Counted from the stretch's first letter, positions 5,482-11,376 are shown. The stretch: DNA of 15,017 nt from CAZNUP01 sp964609775 (GCA_964609775.1 CAZSSJ010000021.1:1-15017), one strand, 5' to 3'. A program made the numbers and translations. The notes: generated by a model not told the origin, from the letters alone.

Positions 5482-6069
5482 AGCGGATTAATTTCTAAAT
5501 AGGTGGCATCTTCCAGAACAAATAGGTTCAAAGCTTCTTCCAGGAAGCTCAGGACAGAAGAAGGTTGAATCAACCCTGCCAACTCCTCAGTTGGCCAGTT
5601 CATCGGCAAAACTCTCTCCGTCGGAATCAAATAGCTGCCAACACTTCCCCAATCCCCTTCCACATCAATCCCCCCCTTTGCAGAAAAATAAACCTGAAGC
5701 CCTTCGCGAACCGCCTTAATGGCTAAAAAATACTCTCTCTCGTGCTCAATAAATTCTTCTACCAGGTAGTCTTCATATTCCAAATCGATTTTCCTTGCCC
5801 GCTGAAACATTTCCGTAATCTTTGGCCCAAGCTCATCAAGAGGGCCAATTGCCATCAGTCCCGATTTCATCTTCCCGCTAACCGCCGCATCCACCTTGAC
5901 CACCACCCGGTCATGACTGCCTGTCAGTCCTAGCGCTCGCACCAACTTCTCTGTCTCGCTCTTGGAAGTCAGTTGAATCTCGTCATTGAGTGTCATCCAG
6001 GCAGCGTGCGGAAGACCATGTCTATCAAAAAGTTTTAAAGAGATCGCCTCCGGAAGCTTCATGAGATCC

Positions 6070-7287
6070 TTACTTGTACCCAATGGGTTTGTAGGTCGTC
6101 ACCGGCACCAGACTAATTCTGTGGGCATTCGCATCAACTGACTCAATCGTACAAGTCACCTCTTCTCCGGGCTTATACTCTGTCCCGGCCGGCACCTTCG
6201 AAATATGGATCAGTCCTTCAATCCCCTCCTCCAGCCTCACAAAGACGCCATACGAAGACACCCGCGTCACCTCACCCTTAACCTGTTGGTCCGCCGAATA
6301 CCTCTTGGCCAGATCCTGCCATGGATCAGGCTGGAGCTGTTTGAGTGACAAATTGAGCTTACCGTCATTCTCATTAATTCCCAGGACCAGCACTTCGATC
6401 TCTGCCCCCACCTTAAACAGCTCGTTGAGGTTTTCCACTTTCTGCCAGGAAACTTCCGAAATGTGCACTAACCCGTCCGGCCCGGCATCAAGATTCACAA
6501 ACACCCCATAGGGCATAATGGCTGACACCTTCCCCACATACTTTTCTCCAATCTTCACCTTCGACTTAACTTCCTCAATTTTCTTTGCCAGATCCGCCGC
6601 CCCAGTCACCGCTTTCTCCGAGAAGATGAGCCGGTTCTGTTTCTGATCAACTTCAATCACTTTCGCCCCAAAAACGCGGTTCACCATCCGATTAACTTCC
6701 GCCTGGTGCTCCGGCGTCATCTGCGAGCCTGGCACAAAGCCCTTGAGTCCTTCAAAGTCAACGACCAGCCCACCTTTGTTCACTTCCACCCCCCGAACAT
6801 TAACCGCTTCCCCGGATTTGAGGAGACTGTCAGCTCGGCTCCAGCGGAACTTGCTTCCTGCTTGCCGGATTGACACCACCATTTGTCCCCGGTCATTTTC
6901 AGCAGAAATCACAACCGCATCAATCTTGTCTCCGGGCCTAAGTTTTGCCACAAAGTCTTTAACCTGCTCCCACTCTTTTTCCCCAACAATCCCTTCGGTT
7001 TTTCCACCGAAGTCAATGAGCACTTCTTTTCCGGAAATTGAAGAAATCGTCCCGGTCACCAGGTCCCCTCGTTTGAAGCCTTTGAGCCCATACCCCACCT
7101 GGGCCAGAAGATCCTCCATTGTCTGGGGTTCCTTACCAGGGGCTAGAGAAGAGGGGCTAGGGGCTAGGGAATCTTTACCTTCAGACAACCTTCTTCCGGC
7201 TCTATCCCCTTTACCCTTTGCCTTGGTTTCTAAATTAGATTCCGAGGGCTTTTTTGATTTGTTCGATGAGCTTTTTGATTTCTTCAA
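6070..7287 (-). CDS. rpsA: Ribosomal protein bS1 with four S1 domains
   Basis: The 405-residue protein has a Lys/Ser-rich low-complexity N-terminus (about 1-60) and four OB-fold S1 domains at about residues 72-145, 158-228, 245-320 and 333-400. The third and fourth show the classic YGVFVNLDAGPDGLVHISEVS and YGVFVRLEEGIEGLIHISKV. Bacterial S1 binds mRNA leaders on the 30S subunit; four domains instead of six is usual in small genomes. The likely start is TTG 7287, with GAGGTG 7 bases upstream. An out-of-frame ATG at 7291 opens only 18 codons, and the first in-frame ATG is at 7119, past the AGGGGCT tract. It heads a run with the ligase beta and alpha genes (gap 7 nt). A strong promoter and long leader precede it. 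Confidence 0.9.
   Translation of the reverse strand: MKKSKSSSNKSKKPSESNLETKAKGKGDRAGRRLSEGKDSLAPSPSSLAPGKEPQTMEDLLAQVGYGLKGFKRGDLVTGTISSISGKEVLIDFGGKTEGIVGEKEWEQVKDFVAKLRPGDKIDAVVISAENDRGQMVVSIRQAGSKFRWSRADSLLKSGEAVNVRGVEVNKGGLVVDFEGLKGFVPGSQMTPEHQAEVNRMVNRVFGAKVIEVDQKQNRLIFSEKAVTGAADLAKKIEEVKSKVKIGEKYVGKVSAIMPYGVFVNLDAGPDGLVHISEVSWQKVENLNELFKVGAEIEVLVLGINENDGKLNLSLKQLQPDPWQDLAKRYSADQQVKGEVTRVSSYGVFVRLEEGIEGLIHISKVPAGTEYKPGEEVTCTIESVDANAHRISLVPVTTYKPIGYK
7138..7172. repeat. AGGGGCT 7-bp tract in rpsA
   Basis: Five 7-mers on the + strand: AGGGGCT, AGAGAAG, AGGGGCT, AGGGGCT, AGGGAAT. They encode DSLAPSPSSLAPGK in the linker before the first S1 domain. Confidence 0.8.
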
Positions 7288-7507
7288 TCATGAACACCTC
7301 AATTCCTTTAGGCCCGCAGCGCAGCGAGGACCGCAAGGTTCTCGAGCAAAGCGAGAGGTTCTTTGAAACTCTTGCGAATTTCTAAACCTTATTTCTTAGG
7401 CCCTTCCAAAACGAGACCTCGTTTGCAAACACGTAGTGCTTGAAACGAAGCAAGTGAAGGAGGGCTAACATTCCTTCTGGGCTCACCCGAAAGGCAACTC
7501 CAAAAGT
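7288..7507 (-). promoter_or_regulatory. Long 5' leader of rpsA
   Basis: RNA starting near 7507 would carry about 220 nt before the S1 start. The leader contains several possible hairpins, including the CACTACGTG hairpin at 7420-7447 and GC-rich CTCG/CGAG stems at about 7310-7365, and ends with AAAGGA and GAGGTG. S1 genes are often autoregulated through leader structure; whether that applies here is inference. I see no named riboswitch. Confidence 0.4.
7420..7447. repeat. Hairpin with CACTACGTG apex, copy 1
   Basis: On the minus strand, CGTTT / AAACG at the base and CAAGCAC / GTGTTTG above it form a hairpin closed by the ACTACGT apex. A second element with the same upper part but a different, still paired, base lies at 11556-11585 in the opposite orientation relative to its transcript. 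Confidence 0.6.
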
Positions 7508-7513
7508 TTAATC

Positions 7514-7541
7514 ATTATACCTTACCCTGTCCTAAAATCAA
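7514..7541 (-). promoter_or_regulatory. Promoter of the rpsA-ligase run
   Basis: On the minus strand, TTGATT (7541-7536), a 16-nt spacer and a perfect TATAAT (7519-7514). The predicted start is near 7507. It points away from the glycosyltransferase gene at 7576, so the intergenic space is divergent. Confidence 0.75.
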
Positions 7542-7557
7542 ACGCAAGAGGTAAAGA

Positions 7558-7566
7558 TGGTATCAT
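7558..7566 (+). promoter_or_regulatory. Extended -10 box of the 7576 glycosyltransferase
   Basis: TGGTATCAT ends 9 bases before the ATG at 7576, with no clear -35 box. A nearly leaderless transcript is predicted. Confidence 0.45.
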
Positions 7567-7575
7567 TATCTCACT

Positions 7576-8496
7576 ATGCCCAAAGTTGGAATCTGCACTG
7601 TTAATTTTAACGGCAAACAAGACACTCTCGAGTTCCTGAGCTCACTCCAGAAACTAGACACTAGTGGCCTGGAAACTCGTGTTTTCGTCGTCGACGGCGG
7701 CTCGACCGACGGCTCAACCCAAGAATTCAGAATTCAAAATTCAAAATTCAAAATTCCTATTGAACTAATTGAAAAGACCGATAATAGAGGAAGCGCCGGT
7801 GGCTACAACGACGGCGCCAAAGTTGCTCTCAAATGGGGCGCCGACTACATTCTGCTCATCAATAACGACACTCTTATTAAGGATAAGAATTTATTGAAAG
7901 ACTTGATTAAAACCATGAACTCCGATCCGACGATCGGCCTCGTTTCCCCCAAAATCTATTTCGCCCCCGGCTTTGAGTTCTTCAAAGAAAGATACCCTGA
8001 CAAGGATAAGGGAAAAATCCTCTGGTATGCCGGCGGCCACTTTGACTGGAATAACGTTCGGGCTGTCCATCGAGGCATCGACGAAGTCGATCAGGGAAAA
8101 TATGATCTGGTTGAAGAAATTAACTTCATCAGCGGCACCTGTATGCTCGTCAAGAAAGACATCTATGACCAGGGCATTTTTTGGGACGAAGGCCTGCTTG
8201 CCTATTATGACGACAACGATTTTGAAGTCCGTGTCCAAAAATCCGGCTTCAGACTCTACTATGACGGCCTCACCAGTCTCTATCACAAAGTCTCCCGCAC
8301 CGGGGGCATTGCCTCAGAATATTCCGACTATATGCTGACCAGAAATAAGCTTATTTTCGGCTTTAGATATGCCTCATTGCGCACAAAAATTGCTCTTTTT
8401 CGAGAAGCCTCAAAACTTCTCCTTTCCGGCCGCCCGATGCAGAAAAAAGGGGTCACCGACTTTCTCCTGGGCAAACGCGGGACTCTCAAGACCTAA
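7576..8496 (+). CDS. Family-2 glycosyltransferase
   Basis: The 306-residue GT-A-fold enzyme shows VGICTVNFNGKQDTLEFL at the start, the nucleotide-binding VFVVDGGSTDGS at about residues 36-47, the metal-site equivalent LLINNDTLI, and the acceptor-side region SGTCMLVKKDIYDQGIFWDE followed by AYYDDNDFEVRVQKSGF. Such enzymes transfer a sugar from a nucleotide sugar to a lipid-linked or surface glycan; here probably cell-envelope polysaccharide, in the cytoplasm at the membrane. Directly after STDGS the sequence QEFRIQNSKFKI is encoded by a 7-bp tandem tract (7724-7758). The stop overlaps the stop of the convergent glycosyltransferase by 3 bases (CTAA). Donor and acceptor cannot be named. Confidence 0.85.
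   Translation: MPKVGICTVNFNGKQDTLEFLSSLQKLDTSGLETRVFVVDGGSTDGSTQEFRIQNSKFKIPIELIEKTDNRGSAGGYNDGAKVALKWGADYILLINNDTLIKDKNLLKDLIKTMNSDPTIGLVSPKIYFAPGFEFFKERYPDKDKGKILWYAGGHFDWNNVRAVHRGIDEVDQGKYDLVEEINFISGTCMLVKKDIYDQGIFWDEGLLAYYDDNDFEVRVQKSGFRLYYDGLTSLYHKVSRTGGIASEYSDYMLTRNKLIFGFRYASLRTKIALFREASKLLLSGRPMQKKGVTDFLLGKRGTLKT
7724..7758. repeat. AATTCAA 7-bp tract in the glycosyltransferase gene
   Basis: Five 7-mers: AATTCAG, AATTCAA, AATTCAA, AATTCAA, AATTCCT. They encode EFRIQNSKFKI, an addition in the loop between the first conserved strand pair of the GT-A fold. Confidence 0.9.
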
Positions 8497-9752
8497 AAAC
8501 TTTCGAATTTCGCTAATACCTCCTCATCACTCAGTCTGTTAATGCCCTTTTGCCGAATTCTGGATCGGATAATCTCTGGCAACCTCGCCATCGCCATCCA
8601 GTAGGCCAGAACAAACCCTCTCTCCCCTGCTTTAACTGCCGCCAGATGGTTATATGTTTCCCACAAAAAAAACTTTAACACTGAGGAAAGATCTCCGTTC
8701 TTAAGAGTAAATATGAACTGATTTCGCAGGTTAATTAATTTAATTTTCTCCTGACCATATTTTTTTCGGTAAGTTCCCGACTCAAAATCATGTAACAGCA
8801 CCGCTTTGGGTTCAAAAATAATCTTATAGCCCGCCTTCCAAGCCCGATAGCCCAAATCTGTATCTTCCCAATATCCCGGTCGGAAAACCGGATCAAATCC
8901 GCCAATTTTCAAATACAAATCTTTCCGAAACGCGCTCGCCCCCCCATCCGCCCAAGCCGAAATGAGGACCGAACGGCCCGAAGGACCCCCACCACCATCC
9001 ACTTCTTTACTTAAGATTCCTCTCCCTGTTCTAGTCGTCTTCAACCATTCTTCATATTCATCCTTCCTTCGAAAATGCAAAAACATTCCCCGGAAAAACA
9101 CAATTCTCCCCTGTCCCCGAATTTCTTCCCTCCCGTTTTCCTCTGTTCGAAGCGAAGAAACGACAGCAAAAACCTTTCGGGGCAAATCTGCTATATTGTA
9201 GTTGTGGTTGGAGGGTGAATTCGCAAAGCGCGTAGTCCGATTGATAACCGGAACGTCCCGCAAGGGATAGGGTTCGAGTCCCTCGCTCTCCGCCACCTTC
9301 GTCTTGACAAAATAAACAATCTTTGATAGCATTGAAGAACGGTTATCAGTCGGGGGATTCAACGAACCCGCACGATAGAGGCCTTCGGAAACGGAGGCTT
9401 CTTTTTTTGTATTCTCAAAATGGTCCAAGATTAACTTGAAATAGCGAGGACTCTCCGGCACCGCATCGTTTTTAATGACAAATACCACATCTCCCTTTGC
9501 TGCCCGAATCCCCTGATCCGCTGTCGTCGGAAAACCTTCATTTTTTTCTTTCTCAATTACTTTTAAGTTTCTTACGTCCCTTAGGCTACTTAAGGACCTT
9601 AAGTAGGAAACAGAATCATCAATTGAGCAGTCATCAACGATGATTAATTCAAAACCCAATTTTGATTTTTTTAGAAGCTCCAGCAGCCGCGGAAGATTTT
9701 TGCGAAGAAGCGAAGCACCGTTGTAATTCGGAATGACAACACTTATCATCAT
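8493..9752 (-). CDS. Family-2 glycosyltransferase with a tRNA-bearing insertion
   Basis: From ATG 9752 (or 9749; both overlap the upstream stop as ATGATGA) this is a 419-residue glycosyltransferase. It has ISVVIPNYNGASLLRKNLP, LIIVDDCSIDDSVSYL, DVVFVIKNDAVPES, the acceptor region ADGGASAFRKDLYLKIGGFD and GYWEDTDLGYRAWKAGYKI with a downstream amphipathic C-terminus. Between DHFENT and KVFAVVSS relatives have no counterpart to about 75 residues here (roughly 9183-9417). The opposite strand of that stretch carries a tRNA-like gene, a promoter and a terminator, yet the glycosyltransferase frame stays open through it. The frame could be extended upstream to 10001, but that part is out-of-frame coding of the neighbour. 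It probably acts with the upstream enzyme in glycan synthesis. Activity with the insertion is uncertain. Confidence 0.8.
   Translation of the reverse strand: MMISVVIPNYNGASLLRKNLPRLLELLKKSKLGFELIIVDDCSIDDSVSYLRSLSSLRDVRNLKVIEKEKNEGFPTTADQGIRAAKGDVVFVIKNDAVPESPRYFKLILDHFENTKKEASVSEGLYRAGSLNPPTDNRSSMLSKIVYFVKTKVAESEGLEPYPLRDVPVINRTTRFANSPSNHNYNIADLPRKVFAVVSSLRTEENGREEIRGQGRIVFFRGMFLHFRRKDEYEEWLKTTRTGRGILSKEVDGGGGPSGRSVLISAWADGGASAFRKDLYLKIGGFDPVFRPGYWEDTDLGYRAWKAGYKIIFEPKAVLLHDFESGTYRKKYGQEKIKLINLRNQFIFTLKNGDLSSVLKFFLWETYNHLAAVKAGERGFVLAYWMAMARLPEIIRSRIRQKGINRLSDEEVLAKFESF
9189..9197 (+). promoter_or_regulatory. Extended -10 box upstream of the tRNA-like gene
   Basis: TGCTATATT ends 12 bases before the first base of the tRNA-like cloverleaf, placing the RNA start near 9204. 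No good -35 box is seen, as for other extended -10 sites in this window. Confidence 0.45.
9210..9295 (+). tRNA. tRNA-like gene, long variable arm, 8/4 acceptor/T stems, anticodon probably GAU
   Basis: The 3' half is convincing: GGGTTCGAGTCCC is a normal T arm, followed by an acceptor strand, discriminator G and encoded CCA at 9293-9295. The 5' strand GGAGGGTG pairs with CGCTCTCC over 8 bp (two G-T pairs), leaving a 4-bp T stem. A variable arm TCCC-GCAA-GGGA marks a class II tRNA. The anticodon arm has TCCG/CGGA; if an A-C pair closes it, the 7-base loop is TTGATAA with anticodon GAT. A long variable arm with discriminator G suits serine, not isoleucine. The D arm is poor: CGC-AAA-GCG without the usual GG. 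It lies antisense inside a glycosyltransferase ORF. It may be an allo-tRNA-like molecule or a decayed tRNA. Confidence 0.55.
9304..9332 (+). promoter_or_regulatory. Sigma-70 promoter inside the glycosyltransferase insertion
   Basis: TTGACA (9304-9309), exactly 17 bases, then TAGCAT (9327-9332), preceded by TGA so that the -10 is also extended. It starts 8 bases after the tRNA-like CCA end and would give RNA from about 9339, ending at the terminator at 9378-9408. Confidence 0.7.
9339..9408 (+). ncRNA. Candidate small RNA of about 70 nt
   Basis: A near-consensus promoter upstream and a strong intrinsic terminator downstream define a short transcription unit with no usable ORF. The body contains a possible CGGG/CCCG hairpin (9351-9354 with 9367-9370) before the terminator stem. 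It is antisense to the glycosyltransferase message, so a cis-antisense effect is possible; it could also be a remnant leader of a gene left behind when the segment moved. I do not recognise the RNA. Confidence 0.45.
9378..9408 (+). terminator. Rho-independent terminator
   Basis: GAGGCCTTCG (9378-9387) pairs fully with CGGAGGCTTC (9392-9401), with two G-U pairs, around a GAAA tetraloop, and seven T follow. It ends the candidate small RNA and any transcript coming through the tRNA-like gene. Confidence 0.85.
9586..9606. repeat. Perfect 21-bp palindrome in a glycosyltransferase gene
   Basis: CTACTTAAGG and its exact reverse complement CCTTAAGTAG flank a single A. It encodes part of VSYLRSLSSLRDVRNLKV, in the loop after the IDDS motif. 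That is the same fold position where the other two glycosyltransferases carry repeat-derived extra residues. Confidence 0.8.
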
Positions 9753-10699
9753 AAAAGGAGCGCTTCCAAAAAGATTTTGGCCATCTGCGGCTTGAGACGA
9801 ACGAGCCACAAAACCACCCGCAAAAACGCCGCCACGTCCAGAACCGTTCCCAAGGCAACTTGCATCCACCCCGGATAGTGCTTCCCGTAGATATACTTTA
9901 ACCCCCGAAACTCCCCCAGAATCGCCCCCTTGGGCAGTCCGCCTTGTGATCCCCTCTCGTGATGAACAACCTTCGTGATCGGCGTGTAGCCAATCTTCCA
10001 CCCCGCTTTCTTAAATCGGATGCACCATTCCAGCTCCTCACCATACATAAAAATGTTCTCATCAAACATCCCCACCTGGTCAATCGCCGCTTTCCGGACA
10101 AAGAAAAAAGCCCCCGTCACCCAGTCAAGAAACTGCTCCTTGTCATACATCGGCCCGGGATGGGGGTGATACGATGGAAAATAGTTTCGCAGAATCGGCA
10201 AATCGTCCAAAAACCACCCCCAAGCAATCACATTATGCAATCTCGGAAAGAATCCCCCGGTAGCAGACGCTTTATGCTCAGAATTAACAAGCTGGCACGA
10301 CACTACAGCCACATCCTGATGCGCATCCATCCACAATTTCATCCGCTCAATGGAGTTTTCCAAAAGTTCCGTGTCATTGTTTAAAAGAAGGACATACTTC
10401 CCCTTCGCCTCTTTGATCCCCACATTATTTCCTCTGGAAAACCCCAGATTCTCCTCGCTAAAGATAGCCTTAAGATTTGATTTTTGATTTGTATCTTTGA
10501 TATTTGCCCGCCCTCGGCCAAGCTCGGGCGAGGCCGGGGAGATTTGAGATTTGAGATAGTCTGTCACCCCATCAGTGGAAGCATTATCAACCACAATTAC
10601 TTCAAACTCCAAGTCTTTAGTGAACTTATAGACAGACTCCAGGCAATTCTTAAAGAGATCTTTAGAGTTGTACGAAACAATCACCACCGAAACATCCAT
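9749..10699 (-). CDS. Family-2 glycosyltransferase, rhamnosyltransferase-like
   Basis: The 316-residue protein has DVSVVIVSYNSKDLFKNCLES at the start, EVIVVDNASTDGVTDYL at about residues 33-49, KYVLLLNNDTELL with the metal-site ND, and the acceptor half DWVTGAFFFVRKAAIDQVG then DENIFMYGEELEWCIRFKKA and the HHERGSQGG segment. These match bacterial GT2 enzymes of envelope polysaccharide synthesis (WbbL-like). A C-terminal hydrophobic stretch (GTVLDVAAFLRVVLWLVRL) could anchor it to the membrane. About 25 extra residues between STDG and the next strand come from 7-bp repeats and a GC-rich palindrome. The ATG lies 6 bases after an extended -10 box, so a leaderless message is likely, and the next gene overlaps its stop. 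Confidence 0.88.
   Translation of the reverse strand: MDVSVVIVSYNSKDLFKNCLESVYKFTKDLEFEVIVVDNASTDGVTDYLKSQISPASPELGRGRANIKDTNQKSNLKAIFSEENLGFSRGNNVGIKEAKGKYVLLLNNDTELLENSIERMKLWMDAHQDVAVVSCQLVNSEHKASATGGFFPRLHNVIAWGWFLDDLPILRNYFPSYHPHPGPMYDKEQFLDWVTGAFFFVRKAAIDQVGMFDENIFMYGEELEWCIRFKKAGWKIGYTPITKVVHHERGSQGGLPKGAILGEFRGLKYIYGKHYPGWMQVALGTVLDVAAFLRVVLWLVRLKPQMAKIFLEALLL
10476..10559. repeat. 7-bp tracts around a GC-rich palindrome in the glycosyltransferase gene
   Basis: TTTGATT occurs twice at 10476-10489 with degenerate units after it. GAGATTT occurs twice and once altered at 10539-10559. Between them lies an imperfect palindrome around AAGCT (CCTCGGCC..., ...GGGCGAGG, about 10512-10533). 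Together they encode the extra loop SQISPASPELGRGRANIKD and following residues. Confidence 0.75.
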
Positions 10700-10705
10700 G
10701 CCCTA

Positions 10706-10714
10706 AGTTTAGCA
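10706..10714 (-). promoter_or_regulatory. Extended -10 box of the 10699 glycosyltransferase
   Basis: On the minus strand TGCTAAACT ends 6 bases before the ATG at 10699. It lies in the short gap after the thermonuclease gene stop, so the two glycosyltransferases have their own leaderless promoter. Confidence 0.5.
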
Positions 10715-10717
10715 CGA

Positions 10718-11359
10718 CTAGCAGGACCTTGTCTTAATGAAACCAGCCTTCACTGCTTCATCTTCCGAACAAAACCACTTTTCCCCATAAGCCAAATTCA
10801 AAACAATCTGGTTGTAGTGGCGGCAGGACTGCAAGTGGTAGAACTTATCGTATGTCTGAAAATCAATGTTCCCTTTGATCGCGCAGCTCTTTTTCAGTGG
10901 AGTCGACGAAATGCACTTTCCCCAAACACCCTTTTTCTCCGTTTGCGCTTGATGGTAGTCCACGGTCAACTCATCCCTGAACGAATTCTTTCTGTAGTCC
11001 GGTCTACCCCAGCCCTCTTTCATCACTGCCCCATTGACAAAGAAATCCCCAAGGCTGACAATGGCCAATGATCGGCCATAAGCTTCCGTTACCTCTTCCG
11101 ACAAATGCACATTCTCATCCAAAATTAAGTCACTCAAAAACTTCTTCGCCTCAGCGCCGCCGCAGTTTTTGTATTCCGGACTGTCAACTCCCATGAGCCG
11201 AACCCGTTTCCCGGAAGCCAGCTGAAACGTGTCCCCATCCACAACTTTGACCACCTTATTTTGATTCTGATCTTTCTGGGCTTGTTTAACATTAAAAGTC
11301 AGGGAAATCAGGGCAATGAGGGAAATAAGAAGAACCAAGGGGAGTGCAAACTTGGGCAT
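10718..11359 (-). CDS. Membrane-anchored thermonuclease (SNase-like)
   Basis: The 213-residue protein starts with an N-terminal hydrophobic segment (LPLVLLISLIALISLTF, about residues 6-22), a signal anchor or signal peptide. The staphylococcal-nuclease fold follows: VVKVVDGDTFQLASGKRVRLMGVDSPE with the calcium-site Asp residues, the catalytic Arg (RVRLMG) and Glu (DSPE), and the second catalytic Arg in AYGRSLAI. All catalytic residues are present. The C-terminal part (about 160-213) has the KGN...YHLQSCRHYNQI and KWFCSEDEAVKAGF motif with paired cysteines, often appended to extracellular nucleases. It would degrade DNA or RNA outside the membrane, which suits a nucleotide-scavenging reduced-genome cell (inference). 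The ATG is 7 bases after an extended -10 box. Confidence 0.9.
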   Translation of the reverse strand: MPKFALPLVLLISLIALISLTFNVKQAQKDQNQNKVVKVVDGDTFQLASGKRVRLMGVDSPEYKNCGGAEAKKFLSDLILDENVHLSEEVTEAYGRSLAIVSLGDFFVNGAVMKEGWGRPDYRKNSFRDELTVDYHQAQTEKKGVWGKCISSTPLKKSCAIKGNIDFQTYDKFYHLQSCRHYNQIVLNLAYGEKWFCSEDEAVKAGFIKTRSC

Positions 11360-11366
11360 GAGAATC

Positions 11367-11375
11367 AGTCTACCA
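11367..11375 (-). promoter_or_regulatory. Extended -10 box of the thermonuclease gene
   Basis: TGGTAGACT on the minus strand ends 7 bases before the ATG at 11359. It lies directly after the T-run that follows 5S rRNA. Confidence 0.5.
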
Positions 11376-11376
11376 T

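Larger units (their letters stand above)
5211..6062 (-). pseudogene. Ligase beta subunit, N-terminal ATP-grasp part (frame-split)
   Basis: From ATG 6062 (AAGG 4 bases upstream, 7 bases after the rpsA stop) this encodes the ATP-grasp half of an ATP-citrate lyase/SucC-type beta subunit. Matching segments are VVVKVDAAVSGKMKSGLMA, the YLVEEFIEHEREYFLAIKA strand pair, KGGIDVEGDWG (like GGVDVGD in ATP-citrate lyase) and the metal-site region LEDATYLEINPLA. It then runs through REKRVAQVDLEIRGSIKLVEV and leaves the family frame at the TGTGAAC tract, ending 13 codons later. Two more repeat tracts interrupt it at 5338-5372 and 5441-5481. With the frame restored the subunit would be about 430 residues, typical for the family. 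A TTG 21 bases further upstream would overlap rpsA and is less likely. Confidence 0.8.

Noticed and set aside
7235..7291. An 18-codon ATG frame at the start of rpsA as a leader peptide or the true N-terminus
   Set aside because: The GAGGTG is only 3 bases from this ATG but 7 from the in-frame TTG, and the short peptide shows no regulatory codon run; kept only as a remark.
6743..7366. A 207-codon + strand frame opposite rpsA
   Set aside because: It is the antisense shadow of the S1 gene; composition is Ser/Pro/Thr-rich with no domain.
9120..9180. GAAGCGAAGAAACGA-type stretch as another 7-bp tract
   Set aside because: The units do not keep a constant period over more than two steps.
9753..10001. 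Upstream extension of the glycosyltransferase ORF by about 83 codons
   Set aside because: It overlaps the well-supported neighbour in another frame and shows no family motif; the GT2 fold starts at ISVVIPNYNG, and an ATG overlaps the neighbour's stop.
10484..11071. A 195-codon + strand frame opposite the glycosyltransferase and thermonuclease genes
   Set aside because: It crosses the gap between two well-supported minus-strand genes and resembles no family; a shadow frame.
11295..11335. A 9-bp triple repeat at the start of the thermonuclease gene
   Set aside because: It encodes ISLIALISL in a membrane helix, where such repeats arise from composition alone, and the period is 9, unlike the 7-bp tracts.
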